From: Triglochin maritima
Lineage: Eukaryota > Streptophyta > Magnoliopsida > Alismatales > Juncaginaceae
Reading direction: 5' to 3'
Assembly (NCBI GenBank): GCA_963682175.1
Contig: OY821777.1
Location: 2,311,501-2,375,500, forward strand
Length of the DNA stretch: 64,000 nt
Position 1 is the first letter of the stretch. Every line of letters begins with the position of its first letter. The position numbers and the translations under genes are program-made. Positions 1 to 13,585 of the stretch are shown here, piece by piece. A model generated the notes under the pieces. That model saw only the letters and a program-made list of their open reading frames with translations. It was not told the origin of the DNA and made no database searches.

Positions 1-330
<330 letters not shown>

Positions 331-2223
331 CTCGATTGGGATGAGAGGAAGGAAGAGAGTGGAATGGGAGAAGGCGAGGAGGAGACGGGACGCGGGAAAT
401 TAGCATATATAATTAAGATTAAGATCGTAACTCCGAACCAAAAATTCGAAATTCACGGGTACAATAAGCAACTCGTGTCAAAGATCACAATGTCCAGTTC
501 CTAAAAGTGGTATTAGCGTAGAAAATATTTGAAAACTACAATAATCTTAAACTTGTTCTGTTTTGCTCGATATGTGGTTGTATTTATTTAATCGAATTAA
601 AATGTGACTTGTCATTGCAAGGATAATTGTCTAGTTGTGGATTCATTCAACTTCGCTTGACTCGTGATTTGGATAATTTCTCGAACTAAAATTTGATTAG
701 AAGGTATAAACTCATGCACATGACCTGTGCTTAATGTTTTGGATCCAAACCAACCTCAAAAAGACGAGGCCGTTGCAAAACGACTGGAATTGGAAGAACG
801 TAACTCTCCTTAATGCCCATGTAGAGCGGATCGTTGAGTTAAATGTTATATTTTAGCTTCTTTCTGAATATCCACTTAGAAAACAATGGTTTACTAAGGT
901 TCACGTCACGGGTTCGTATGCGACGGTAGCTTTGAGTTCCATGCAAGTGAAAGCAATCCACTGCAAGTCACCACAGTAGAATAAAACAGATCGTGGTGTG
1001 TTAGACTTCGAGTGATTCTGCAACTTTGTTTGGGTCGGTTTACCACGACTGAGTTGGAGTGTCTTGTGTGTGCGGTGCTATCGACTCTTGAGTGTCAACT
1101 ATCGTGGTCTTTTAAGTTGCGGTTTGCCGTTTAAATGTTGTTTATGCTACTCCATTCGATTTGGAGTTATTCTTAACGAAACTGAGTTTTCGGGTGGTCA
1201 TCTAATGAAGAGAGATTTTAGATTTAATGTTGTACCGCTGCATGTTTCTTTCTCGTGAGCAATATTTGATCTTTTCCAACTGAAAGCACCCATGAGGCAT
1301 TTTTCCTTCAATGAAAAATACAAGGTGAAACTCAAATGTGGAACGAAGGATAGGTAAGATAAAATAATAAAACGTATAAAGAGGAAAGAAGCAATCCATC
1401 TTTTCAAAGACTAATCGGAGAGATTCTTATAATAAGCATAAAGCACGAGGCATGAATCGTATGATCGTCAAGGATATAGTCCTTTGAAGTAACATTTCCA
1501 AAACGGCAGATTGCAAGCAATATTTTGCAGCAGAATAACAGACTCCTGTTAGAAGTTACAGAAAGTTAAAATGGAACTACATAAAAGAACTCGACGGATT
1601 CCAGTGAATGGACAATTCACTTTAGGTAAACAAGATTGTAGTTAGTAATAAAAGCTTCCCTAGTAATACTAATGCCACACCCTTTGCTACTAAGTATGTA
1701 ACTCTTAAACCAATAAGGCTTCAAGTTTCACAAGTTTTTAGAAGATTACAGCGGAATTTAGCTTGAAGCCTTGAAGGAATGATAATTGAGAATACCCCAA
1801 AAATATATAATTTATCTTACTACAATATATTCAAAAGAATGAACATGTTTTCAATGTAGGCGGAAATATGATTCTTGAGTATAATTCAACAAATCTAAAC
1901 CACATGACGTTTGATGGGATTAAATAGGAATATCATATTTCACAAGAACAAATAGGGTTAAAATTGCAAGAGAAAGGCGTGGGAATCACAAAATACCTCA
2001 AGTCCAAAGTATGATCACCCTAAACAAACGGTTAAAACACCTATCCCAAAAGGGATTCCCCTATCCACCTAATTCAGGGGGGAAAATAACTAATATTTAT
2101 GAACACATACCTTTACACACCAAAGACATCAATATTAGAATCAACATGCTCCACCGAAATTAGTGTTCCTCGGATAGGTAGCCACATTTTATGTTGGTTG
2201 AGGAAATTAGACATCATCAGTCC
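331..2223. other. Intergenic: RECQL3 upstream region and PP2A-A downstream region
   Basis: No convincing gene on either strand. The stretch is AT-rich with only short chance ORFs. It should contain the RECQL3 promoter next to 330 and the PP2A-A 3' UTR and polyadenylation site just below 2224, but neither could be fixed by eye. Confidence 0.5.
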
Positions 2224-5200
2224 CTAACTACACATCATAACCTGATCACACGCCTGGAGAGCTTGAGCAGCAAAATATCTAACATCAACATCAGGATCTT
2301 CACTAAGTTCGACCAGGCAAGGCCTAATTGTCTGATCGACAACCTGGAAACAGAGAATGGGAAGTCATGGAGGATCAGTATGACATTATGTAGATACACA
2401 AAGCAATAGAAAACAGCTACACAACAAAAGCACTTCAAAACATGAAAACAACGTTGGTTGAAATGACCATGTATACTGGTCAATCAAACCAAGCACAAAA
2501 GGTTGCATAAATTCAATAATATTTCTGCGGTATGCACTCACAGATTGTCCTACTATTGGAACCAGGGACTGCAACACCTTTGCCACATTGAACTTGATGT
2601 TAGGTACCCTGTGAAACAAAGCAGCCTTGATAAGTGAACACTTGACTTGAAAGAGAGAGAAAAAATACAATTGTATTTCCTCTTTGTGAAACAAACCTGT
2701 CCTTTGATGCATTGATAACCACAGGCAACAGCTTCTGGCATGTAATATCAGAGCCCATTACAGGTGCAAATAAGGAAATGGCATGCAAAATTGTCATCCG
2801 GTACAAGTAATGTGGATTGTTGATCTTTGCAAGAACCTACAAAATTGTAGAGCACGGACTATTATCAGATAAGTTTAGAAGTATTATTACCAGTTACTTG
2901 GACCCACTTCAAAAACATCAGATTGACTGTCTCCAGCATCGGTGTGATTGTGCATATTAAGGAATAACCATAATGTAAGTGTTAGTTCACTGTGATGTAT
3001 TCACATAACATCCAGGCTTTTTATTGTAGTGGAAGTAGATATGATGTAAATAAAGCAAATGTACGCATCAGGACTAACCTCTGGAACAATATGATGCATT
3101 GCCCATTGTGGACCAAATTCTTCGGCAAGTCGTTTTAGGTTATTGGCAGCAGCATCTCGAATCGAGAAAACCTGCAAAGTTTGGGAAAGTCTGAAAAGCC
3201 CAGAGAAAATTAAACCCATTATCTGCTTTCCCTGCGAATTTTCACTAGAACAAGTCTGTCTAAACCACAAGTGCTCGTGTTCTTGCCACCAGAGCCCAAT
3301 AATCATACAAGGGCTCAGAAATGCAGCCAAAATAGCTGGAAGATGCAGGGATATAAGAACAAGAAACACACCCAAAAAAAGATGATATTGGGGATGCAGA
3401 CTACAGAGTTGTGATTTTGTGCACATGAGCACCCGAAATAATAAAAAAATACAAGTTAATCAGCATACCTTATCCTCCAGCCACTGCATACAAAGAGTGC
3501 CAAGTTTATCATCAAAGAACTTAACACCAAGCTGACTAGCTAATAACGGAATATACTCAATTATTGCAAGTCGCACCCTCCAGTGCCTATCTTCTGCAAG
3601 CTCAACAATGGCTGGTAAGAGCGACTGGGATAACAGATCAATGCCTATTACCTGTAAGATAAAGCCAGACCAAAATTGATTCACAAGCTGGATATGGTAT
3701 TAATTATAACTATAAATCTGCTTCATTAATTAATATCAGTTTTCACACAACAAGGTGTCTACATATAAGGTCAAATTGAAGAAATGATATACTCAGTAGG
3801 CAATATCACAATAAAGTAGACCAAGTTACAAGTCAATATCACAATAAAGTAGACCAAGTTACAAGTCAAGCTCTAGCATACTAACAAGCACAGTTTGATA
3901 ATACCTTTTTTTTCTAAATTTTACAATTTGATAATACCTTGTAAAATTTTGCTATTACTAATTGCTTCAACATGCAACAGAAATAATCGAACATAGCCTC
4001 CCTTTCTGAAGAATTAATACTGCTTATTTACTAGGAAGTTGGGAAAAATCCAGTATCCACTTAAGCTTATCAAAATACTTCATGGTATTCAAAAGAACCA
4101 GAGAAAATAAAAATAAATCATAATGAAGCTGAAGTTCATAGACAAGTAGGATCTGGAAAACAAAACATAAATGACTAGTATAGATACATATATATGGGTC
4201 ACTTGACCTGATTTACTTGATCAAGCTTGCTTATGATGTTGAGCCGAACATCAGGGAATTCATCCTTTAAAAGAGAGAGAAAAACAGGAAGAAGTTGTTC
4301 AATTGTTGCATCCTGCATGGTAGTACAGGTATAAGTACTAATCATATACATAAAAGAGAGGAACAGCAAATATCAAATTTAAGCATGCCAAGAAAATGAC
4401 TAAACAGATTATAAGCATGGCAAAAAGGTGATGCATGTAGCTTCAAAAATCAAAAGTAAAAGTGCATTCAGAGAAAGCCTGAGGAACTGAGAATTAAAAT
4501 CATGACCAGACGGGATAAAACATTGTGCATGAAAGTTTTCCAATTAAACATGCCAAGACAAGGAATACATGTTTCTAAATTCTGACCAGAAAAGGTTCTG
4601 CTTCACTAGGATAGTAGCAGTAACTACAGCGGACTAATAACTGACAATTAAATAAGCATTCCCAATTTTGAGGAAATAACCGAATTAAAAAAAGTCTTTG
4701 GGGACAAGCACACAGAAAAATAAACGAGGCTGGACATACATATGGAAAATTAAAGGAGGTGGTTAAACATTATCACATCCATACCTTCCCTAAGACTGGT
4801 GCCATTCCCATGATAACAGAGGCCAGAGCAGAGCGAACATGTTGGGAAGAATCTGATGATAGCTCCTGAATAGTGGCATTTTTATGCTATAATCTAAAAA
4901 AACAGCAGAATACAGCTGCCCCTGAAAAAGTTCGTAAAACATTCAAGAGAATGAAAGGGGAATATATATACCTTAACACAAGGAAGAATATGTTGGACTG
5001 CAAGTTGTGGATTCAAGATCCTGGAAAATTTGGTGACTTTTCCAGCTGCTGCTATACGCACTTCAGCTTCATTGTCACGTAGAAGCCGCACATAAGTTGG
5101 CACCAATTCTACCCTGATTGATCATTGATGTGAGGATCACATCAGACTTAAGTTAGCAAAACTACCAAGGAAAGTGTCCTCGAACTTATTGGATTTCAAA

Positions 5201-6935
5201 CAAAGATGCTTCTAAGAGTTTCAAAACAAATGGCACTGTCACGTCAGGATATCCCTGAACCTTAATAACCCATACTCGAAGTGTTGAGACAAAAAACCTA
5301 GAAATATGACTTTTCCTGTTATAAATTGCTTTATCAGCACCACCTTTCAAAATCTAGATCACAATGCATCAGTCTTATATGTTTTTATTTTTTAGTATGT
5401 CCATAACCAAGTTTGTGGCATCCGTAACCAAGTTTGTGGCAAAACCTGGTTGGTTCAGGGCCAACTGCTTCACAAAGCTCATACAATTGCTTAGCAACCA
5501 TATAACGAACACGCCATGACTTATCCTGTTTTATACCAAACAGAACAAAGGTTTTGTCAGTACACTTTCCAAAATGAATGCCATTTATATTAATGAAATA
5601 TTTGTTGTCATAAATAATACCTGAGAGAAGTTCACAATGACTGGAAGAATATGAGCTACACAATCCTGGGGCTCTAACAACTTCCCGAGTTCTGCACAAC
5701 CCTCCACAGCTAACAATCTCACAGAATCTTGATCTGTAACAAAATGTCAAAAATTGATGAAAATAACTCAGTAAGGATTCGTCCAAAAGCTCTACTAACC
5801 ACATAAGAAAATGGTACCGAAGACTATACCTTGAGTTTATTCATGATCAATAATAACAACAATGAAAATTACAACAAGACTATGGTATTAGACCACATCT
5901 TCCTGCTACTGATTATTACATATTCACCCATTAAGAGTAAAGTCAGCAAAGTGATCACTCTTTTGACTTAGTCCAGATAACCAAAAAATACCACACACGT
6001 GATGACAGGAGATTAGAAAACACTAACACTGACATAAAATATTCATGAAAATGCACTTGAGATAGAAAAAATGTATTAAAATGAAAAACAGCCTGTGTTA
6101 AAAGCAGAGGTGCAACATTTTGATTATAAATGTCAATATTATGTTCCATGTTCAAAGTACATGCACTAGCATACCATCATGGGTCAGATCATCAAATATA
6201 GACATGATTTCTGTCTTTAGATGACTTGATTCAACTGTAGCAGCAAATTTCCCAAGGTTGGATGCTGCAGACCGCCTCACCATGGGCATGTCATCTTGAC
6301 ATAACAAGCTATACATAGATCGGAGTTCAGTTTTCAGTAGCTCTGGTGCACTTGGATAAGCAATATGGAATAGAGAACAGGAAGAGACTCGAGCAGTAAA
6401 CCATTCACCGGCTGCTAGCCTCTGATGTAAACATCACAAATAATTAGACACTAGACATGTCCAAGATGGTAATGGTAAAGCAAAAGCAAACTTATTGAAC
6501 ATGAAACAAGATACAAAGAGGATTTTATAAACATACGCATACCTTGACTAAGGGTATGAATGACTCCACGAGATCATTTTCCTTCATCTGCGCCCCGATA
6601 CGACATAGTGACTCCACTGCTTTATCTCTTACGCATGTTTCCTCAACAGTGCATAGAGTTTCCAAAGGTGGAAGAAGAACACGGGCGTGCTCTACTCCTC
6701 CAACATACGGGATGAACACTCCTAGTTCTTCCGCCATTGCAAGAAGCACCTCGTCGTCGTCGTCATTGTTTTCACTAAGGAAAGGAATCAACTCTTTCCT
6801 GGTTCTCTCCTCACCAAGAGCTCGTGCAATTGTCGAAAGTCTACGGATGGAGTTCAAACGCAACTGAATGTCTTCATTTTTCAACTCATCTATAAGAATG
6901 GCTATCGGATATAGAGGCGCATCCATCATGGCCAT
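2224..6935 (-). CDS. PP2AA: Protein phosphatase 2A 65-kDa scaffolding subunit A (complete, 12 exons, 587 aa)
   Basis: The HEAT-repeat scaffold that joins the PP2A catalytic C subunit to regulatory B subunits; plant members (RCN1/PP2AA) affect auxin transport, ethylene and ABA signalling. Coding exons in transcript order: 6543-6935, 6175-6421, 5621-5733, 5446-5525, 4972-5113, 4785-4865, 4208-4312, 3469-3651, 3079-3171, 2697-2836, 2542-2608, 2224-2343. All have GT-AG borders, and the phases add up to 1,764 nt with no internal stop. The product starts [19 protein letters not shown] and contains typical HEAT segments such as [20 protein letters not shown] and [20 protein letters not shown]. Its length is within one residue of the usual 588 for the plant family. 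The fourth Met of the longer ORF was chosen as start because family members begin MAM-; a TTTACAG acceptor 20 bases upstream (exon resuming at 6955) indicates an intron in the 5' leader. It looks fully functional. Confidence 0.95.
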
Positions 6936-8051
6936 AACTCTCAAAGCTCAAACTACTGTAAACAAACATACCAAATGCATACTTTAGTCCCGTCACAACT
7001 CACACAATGTACTTACAAATAAGCAATAGCAGGTCAACACTTTGTTTCGCAAGAGTGTACTTCAAACCCAAAAAACCAGGATTTAACGTCGGCTAGTTTG
7101 GTTCAAGGCTCTAAATCAACTGATCGGCAATTAGTCGTGAATCTCGTGATAACTAGACTGAATAGTCATCAATTAGTCAGAATAATTGGACAAACTAGTG
7201 AGCAAGTCATTTTGAGACATGCATGCGATAAGCAATAACTGTGAAATTCGGTTCGTCCACCACCTTAATGAAACCCCGACACTTGGGTGATGGAAGATGG
7301 AGTGTTGCAAACCTTTTGTGTTCAGTGACACGAGACTATATTTTCCAACAAAATCGTGTCCACATTCACAGAACTTTTTCCATAATATGTACGCATCTTA
7401 AGTACTCCAAATCAACTTCTAATCCGACTTTCAAATCATTGCCAAAAACACCAGAGATTAACAAATGCACGCAGACTAAAAAATCATCATTCAAGAATAC
7501 AAAAGTAATACTCAAGCGAACTAGTTTTTCCAAGATCACAATCCATCACCAGATCAAAACCAGTTTCCAAACGAAAACACTCGAAACGCAAAGAAGCAAC
7601 ACGAACGCGAAAGTAGAAACCCTAGCGGTTCCCCCAAAGCACGGCGGAAACAGCACGAATCGAGAGGCGTATGCGAAGGTCGGATCTAGAAGTGAGTGGG
7701 AAAGAAAGGTTTCGATCTAAGGTTGGCGAAACCATAACCTTGTGGTGTCCGGACGAGGAGCGAGAACGGGGTGGGAGGGGAAGGAGTGGAGGAGTGAGAA
7801 TAGCAGCGGCGAGTGGTTGTGGAGAACGGAGCGAAAGGGTTCTTCGAAGAGAAAGAGAGGTGTTTGTTGGGTTTTTTTGGGTTTTATTGAGCTTCCGAGG
7901 GGTTTTGTTGTGTGAACTGTGAACTTATTTTTTATTTTATTGTTTATTCAGAAATTATCTAGTAAGCTCCACCGTATCCACTCACGTCTAAACTGGTAAG
8001 ATAAATCATAAGAAAAATGATTATATTAATTAAAGGTGAGATTAACCATAA
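6936..8051 (-). promoter_or_regulatory. Probable 5' leader and promoter of the PP2A-A gene
   Basis: Upstream of the PP2A-A ATG, a 5' UTR intron appears to end at 6956, with TTTACAG just before 6955. A pyrimidine-rich stretch on the minus strand (about 7,740-7,920) looks like a plant 5' leader, and AT-rich DNA follows above 7,920. The donor of the leader intron and the transcription start could not be fixed. No coding sequence is supported here. Confidence 0.35.
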
Positions 8052-8406
8052 GATCATCACTAATCATGACCCCGAACGACTTGATTATGAACGTTCTCTC
8101 TCTTCCACATCAGTTTTCTCTCTCCCCAACTTACTTTCTTCTTTTTCCTACACTATTCACATTTTAACCACAACCAACAACAACCCACAACAACTTATCT
8201 CTCTCATCCACGTCATTTCGGGATCCATATTCGGAAAAAATTAAAACAATTCTAAAAAAATCAAAACAATTATGAAACTTATTTTCAAAAAAATTCAAAC
8301 AAAAAATCAATAAAATATTCAACGCCCGGGTCGACGACCCAGGCGGAGATGACCTGGTCATCAACTGATGACCGGGCGTGGGGGAATAACCTCGTTAGTG
8401 TTGCTC
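8052..8406. mobile_element. Harbinger-like MITE, 355 bp, TAA target duplication
   Basis: The left end GATCATCACTAATCATGACC and the reverse complement of the right end GAGCAACACTAACGAGGTTA form imperfect terminal inverted repeats, and TAA flanks both sides (8049-8051 and 8407-8409). Terminal GRGCA...TTA/CTAA ends with a 3-bp TAA/TTA duplication are typical of PIF/Harbinger elements. The internal CT-rich stretch with TCCACATCAG resembles the larger element at 29,952-31,126, so the two look like relatives. It has no coding capacity. Confidence 0.7.
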
Positions 8407-10965
8407 TAACAGAGATCCAACAGTGAGATGATAGGAGTTTAAACTAAATAAGGAGAACTCTGGCTTATTAAAACTTGACCATATTTGATAATAGTTAAAT
8501 TCATTAAATCAAAAAAAAGTATACACACAATCTTTCGGAGTCTAGAATAAGTAGATGTTTAAATATAAGTTAACGACCAATTTAGGATCCAACCATTGTG
8601 ATTGGAAACTGACTAGGACCATGGGAAAAGACAAACCAATAAACTAAAAGCAGAACAACGGACTACAGGAGTTATTTCCTCAGTTGCCCATAGTAGGAGT
8701 GTGAACTTATTGGAGTGACTTTTGAACTAATATCATTTTGATTTTTGGTAGTCCATGATTTTGAGTTGTTGTGATTAGTTTGCGAGTTTTATATTATAAA
8801 ATGTGATTATATTTGCGAGAAAGAATTTTGGAAATTAAGAACTGGATTTTGAATTCCAATTTCGTAATTTAAATTAGTAGTTGAACTTTTGAGGAAATTG
8901 AATTTTGGATTTCCGTTTTCCCTATTGTAAACAAAGACGAAGAAAACCCATAAAACTCACACAGAAAACAAAAGAGTAGGCAGTTTTCACCTTGTGATGG
9001 GATTCCGTTATCATATTTGGAATTACTAATGTCTCAGAAGAAATATTCCCTAACCATCTTGTCTTAAAAAAAAATGTAATGTAGTGGGTGTGGGTTCGGA
9101 AATTAGTGTCAACAAGGCTAGAACCACCATGTTGGCCCCACACGCTACTACTTAAGTGCACGTAGTTGTAATTTAATGCTTCGATCTAGTATGAATTCTG
9201 CATCATTAAGAGTAGCAATTATGATCTTTTTGTTCAAACACGGGTATTTAAGACATTCGATCTGTGCATGCTCCTATCAAGCAGATGATCGGTATCATGT
9301 ACGGATAGATTAATTCAAACATGACCACATGGGTGTTTTAACTTTAAGTGGGCTTTAACCTTTGTTGTTACGCGTGGGCTTTTAGGCAAACCCATGGGCC
9401 TGATATATATATATAGGGGGCTATTTTGTCAAAACAGTCAACATGGCTGTTAGTCTGTTAGATTAACTAGAACCATTGGAAACTTTACACATGTGCAATG
9501 TTCCTTTTTGAAACTTTAGACGTACACAGCGGCCGACCTACATACAAGACAGGTGGGGCAAGTGTTCCACCCAGATTTAGGTAGATTTGGGTTTATCTAT
9601 TCTACGTCAATTTTTACTATAACCGATGTAGTATCATTTGTCCCACCCACCAAAATCTCTTGGATCCGCCTCTGCATGTATAGATGTACTTTTCTAGGCG
9701 TGCATGATAAAACTGGCCGGGCGTTCGTGACCTACACTCTGACCGTCACTGTAGTTTGTTCTTCGTCTTTTTCAATGTATCCATCTCTTTTTTCTTCTTT
9801 TTATCTTCACTTGCCTAAATTCCAAAATCTTAAAGCAAATTCAATCCTTTACCAATGACCATCTTTCAAGGACTCCAACAAAAGGGTATCATAGTTTGTT
9901 CGAACATATCGATTTCAAATTAAATAAGAGAAACTCAGTTTTTTCACCCGGTTTACCATGGTTTTGTTCTGTGAATTTAAAATATTAAAATATCAAGAGA
10001 ATAATTTTTAATGTGGATAATTTCATTTATATATCAACTTCCAAATTCAATGCACTTACTGAAAAATTCTCGATTCCATGATTTAAGCTCATTTTTCAGC
10101 AGATAACTCACCTTGTGTGCACGATACACATTTACTCATTTATTGGTATTTCTATCTTGAATGTTGAAATTAAACTTTTTTATTTTCTTTTCTAGATGTT
10201 GCAAATGTATTGTATTGCCAATCAAAAATACATTGGCATCGACAAAATATGTGAAGATATTTTTTGTAGTGTGATTATTGGTTGTATGCATGAAATTCAA
10301 ACATTAGGATTTTAAGTTTACACAACAAGGTTCCCATTGAAATGTTGACATTGGGATGGGAGCTAGTTCGATTATGTCGAAATGGCGTCAGATTCATAAA
10401 ATGAATCAAGTGGGATGTAATTAAAAGTCAGATTCGATCCTAATTCCCTTCCGTCTACATCATTTCAGCAGTCCAAGGATTGTCCTTGTTACAAAGGTGC
10501 TAAATGAGGACAATTATCCAACTTCGAGCAGGGCCATGCGTATGGCACTCAACGCAAGATTAGAATTGGTTTTGTTGATGGATCTAATCAACACTCCGAC
10601 TTAAATTATGTCTAATTTATTTACGAACAAATCTAAGATTTTTAGACCTACTACATTATGTAACTTAAGTTCTTTAATCGATTGCAAAATTATTTAACTC
10701 TTATTTTTATAAAAAAATGTTAGCAACGTATGTCCTATCATGCAGCCTGTATTGGTTTGTTTAAAAATGGATATAAAAGCTGGATGTAAAAGTAATGGAA
10801 CAAAATTTTAAAAATAAATTATTTTGATAATTTAAATTAATAGAACAAACTAGTAAGATACTAAGATAAAGTTTTTTGGGCTAGATAAATAACTTATAAA
10901 AGAACGGATTAAATTGCAAAGTTTCCGAAAAAGAGTTGTTACTCCCAATTACATTGTATACTGGT
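8407..10965. other. Intergenic, no gene seen
   Basis: AT-rich DNA with only short, low-complexity ORFs on both strands. No splice-consistent coding exons, TIR pair or tandem array was recognised. Confidence 0.45.
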
Positions 10966-11595
10966 GTTTTCATAACTGAATCGGTCATCAAACCGATAAA
11001 GTTTTGATTTTAGTTCAACGTGGTCGAACCACAGTCCAACTACGGTTGGACTGTTGATGACGTCAGTATTTTTTAGACACGAAATTGGACCGAACCGAAT
11101 AAATATTAACGGCCGGACCAGTTTGAACCGATTTTTGTAAAATTATTTAATACATACATACCAAACGTTAAATACAATTCATGATATCAAGCACAATTTG
11201 CTTAACTTAGCAAATTTGTTATCTTTACTTAACTCAACAAATTTGCTTGAATAAGAATTAGATAAAATATTATTTGGATTAAAAATATAAAACCAAGTTC
11301 GGTGAAGGAGGCTTACGAAGGGTCAGTGAAGGAGAGTATGGTTTGTGGGTGGCAAGTTCGTGGTTTTTTGTTTGAAAGAATTGCAAAAAAAATCCTCACA
11401 TTTTTTATTTTAAAATTTTATTAAGATTTGAAATATTTTTATGTCCAACCAAACGATCCGACCCGGTTCAATCTAGTTCAGAATGGTTCAACTAGAAGCT
11501 TGATTATTTAACTGAACCAATCGCTGGACCATTGGTTCCCTGTCAGACAGGATTGAACCGTCCAGTCTGATCTGATTTTTAAAACCTTACTCTTA
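10966..11595. mobile_element. Dispersed repeat (MITE-like), longer copy
   Basis: The stretch from GTCATCAAACCGATAAAGTTTT to about 11,145 recurs in the same orientation at 60,983-61,150. The right end (ATTTTTAAAACCTTA near 11,590) is roughly the inverse of the GGTTTTTAGAATCG start seen at the 60.98 kb copy, so the full element is probably about 0.6 kb with AAGGTTTT-type ends. The interior is rich in GGTTCAA/GGACC words. It is non-coding. The superfamily was not determined because no clear target duplication is visible. Confidence 0.5.
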
Positions 11596-11763
11596 AACAC
11601 TTCACAAGTTCACAAGAACACACAACATAAGTTCACCATCAGTTCACGCAACTTGCATAGTTTATTTGCCAATCAGGTGGTATCCAGTTGGTTTCGATGG
11701 GGGCACCGATCAGTTTCTCATCAAGCAACATATTATGCGGTCGTATATTGATTACAAAAAAAA

Positions 11764-12170
11764 GGTTAATTATGGTTTGCCCCCTAATTATGTCTTGATA
11801 TCATATCAAATTGCATCGCTGAACTTTCAAAGTTGACAGTTACCCTGAAATTTGCATATTTGAACTTTCGTTTTGTAACACTTCGTCTCCCTGAACTTTA
11901 AAAATCAACCATTTAAACACACATTCACCTTTTTTTGCAATTTTTTTCGTTATATCCATAATGTACTTCTAAATCTATATTTACGTGAAAGTTTGGATTG
12001 AAACGGATGTCAAATATATGTTCGAATTTGGGTTGGATTGGTAAAGTTCGAGGGGGTAAAATGTTACAAAACGAAAGTTCATGGGAGGGTAACTCTCTAG
12101 CTACTTTGAAAGTTCAGATGTACAAAGTGATATGAAGACATAATTGAAGGAGTTAAACTGTAATTAACCC
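11764..12170. mobile_element. MITE with long terminal inverted repeats, about 407 bp
   Basis: The left end GGTTAATTATGGTTTGCCCC... and the reverse complement of the right end GGGTTAATTACAGTTTAACT... pair over roughly 85-90 bp, including AATTATGTCTT, CTGAACTTTCAAAGT and GTTACCC blocks on both arms. The centre is non-coding. The GGTTAATTA-type ends resemble Mutator-like MITEs, but a 9-bp target duplication cannot be read because A-runs flank the element. Confidence 0.65.
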
Positions 12171-12920
12171 AAAAGTCATTGTATGCCATATTGCAATATA
12201 TTTATTTTGCCAATAGGAAACGTCATTCAATGTAATTATTCAATGTGCGAATTTGATGCAAACCAGTTCGGTAAAACCATACTTCACCTACCGGAGTGTA
12301 AATACCCTCTAATGGTAGGAAACATACGTGAAAATGAGTTAGGAAGACTAAAAAATGAAAGCTAGGAAATGTGGGATTTAGGGTTGTTAACTTTGGTTCG
12401 ACTTGATAGTTCGACTTGAACTCGACTTGAAAAACGTTCGACTCTGGTTTAACTTGAAAATGAAGGATCTCGATGAAAAATAAAAAAAATCAAATTTAAT
12501 TCAGTAAACAAGCCGCTCGAACTCGAAATTTTTTGATTAACTCGTTCGATTTTTTCATTACTTCGTTTTTATTTTATTTTTTGTATTTGGTAATAACATA
12601 AGATAATACTTATGACTCGAAATTTCGTTCGACTCAGCTCGTTTACCCCCTCGGTGAGCATCATCAAATGTGATTAAGATTTACAAACATAGAATATACT
12701 ATTTTAAAAACACATCAACTACTATCGATTCCAAATAAGTGACGTATCGGCGGGATTTTAATTATATCGACTGGATTTTAATTAGCAGAATCAAGATAGC
12801 ATTTTGGACGGCAACAAACTAAGAAATTGGATCTTAAGTCAATTTAAGTGAAAATATTGGCTTCAAATCCCCACCCCATCTACTCCTTGGAGTTTGAAAG
12901 ACGCAATGTACCTTTGCACC
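12171..12920. other. Intergenic with degenerate TTCGACTTG-rich stretch
   Basis: 12,380-12,660 is rich in GTTCGACTTGA/CTCGAACTCGAA words and may be a decayed hAT-type MITE, but no ends were found. No gene seen. Confidence 0.3.
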
Positions 12921-12923
12921 TAA

Positions 12924-13040
12924 GAGCACGAATATACTATTCAATATGTGAATAGTATAAGAAAGTATGTTGATGAGAGAGAAAATTGATGTGTATAAGA
13001 GAGAGCTGACATGAGAGAAATAGGAGATAGAAAAACTCAT
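12924..13040. mobile_element. Fragment of the Harbinger-like MITE family
   Basis: TAA followed by GAGCACGAATATAC resembles the left terminus of the elements at 8,052 and 29,952, followed by GAGAGAGCTGACATGAGAGA, similar to the inverse of their TCTCTCTGCCACGTCAGC block. A matching right end was not found, so this is at best a truncated copy. Confidence 0.35.
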
Positions 13041-13184
13041 AACCATATCGAGGGTTAAACAAATATGAGCAAGAGATATTAATTATTTGAAATATAAAAA
13101 TCTACCAACTGAATCAACTTTAATTAATTACAAGCTAACACGTGACAAATTGAAACCACAACAACAAATCCCACCTCCAGCAAA

Positions 13185-13502
13185 CTAACACGGCAGAGCA
13201 GCGGCCATGATGGGAACACCAGTAACACCTCCATAAGCCTCCACAGCAATCCTTGACTGGACCGTCCCTACAGCCTTAGCTGTCGCCGCCACTTCCTTCG
13301 CCGCCTTTCTACAAAACACTCTTAAATTCCTCAACATTCTCACGTAATAGGCTCTCAACCACCGCACTCGTAGTCTCCGGATGGCTCCCAAAACCATCCT
13401 CCTCCGCTCAGCACCACCAAGCTTTATGGTCGGTGTTTTTCGATGGCGGCGGTGGCGGTGGGAGAGGTGGAAGGCCCGGAAGGTGGGGTGGTATGGAGCC
13501 AT
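13185..13502 (-). CDS. Small basic plant protein of unknown function (105 aa, single exon)
   Basis: An intronless ORF starting MAPYHPTFRAFHLSH and ending at the stop 13185-13187. The product is strongly basic: residues 12-50 are full of Arg and Lys (RHRRHRKTPTIKLGG, ERRRMVLGAIRRLRVRW). A mixed helix-like stretch LRAYYVRMLRNLRVFCRKA follows, and the C-terminal tail is mildly hydrophobic. A TATAAATA box on the minus strand (13535-13542) lies about 33 nt upstream of the ATG, which supports this start and a very short leader. It resembles small uncharacterised plant proteins with an MAPY-/KLGG-type N terminus, but no function can be assigned. The GC-rich coding stretch stands out from its AT-rich surroundings. 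Confidence 0.6.
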   Translation of the reverse strand: MAPYHPTFRAFHLSHRHRRHRKTPTIKLGGAERRRMVLGAIRRLRVRWLRAYYVRMLRNLRVFCRKAAKEVAATAKAVGTVQSRIAVEAYGGVTGVPIMAAALPC

Positions 13503-13534
13503 TGGTTGTGGTTTCTGGTTGGAGTTTGGAATTG

Positions 13535-13542
13535 TATTTATA
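13535..13542 (-). promoter_or_regulatory. TATA box of the 105-aa basic protein gene
   Basis: TATAAATA on the minus strand, 33-40 nt upstream of the ATG at 13502, in the expected position for a gene with a very short 5' UTR. Confidence 0.5.
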
Positions 13543-13585
13543 ATGGGAGTTTGGAGTGGGAGTAAGAGCGCGCTGCATTTTTAAT

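Noticed and set aside
12924..13040. Treating this as a complete third Harbinger MITE
   Set aside because: Only the left-end similarity is visible, so it is listed only as a low-confidence fragment.
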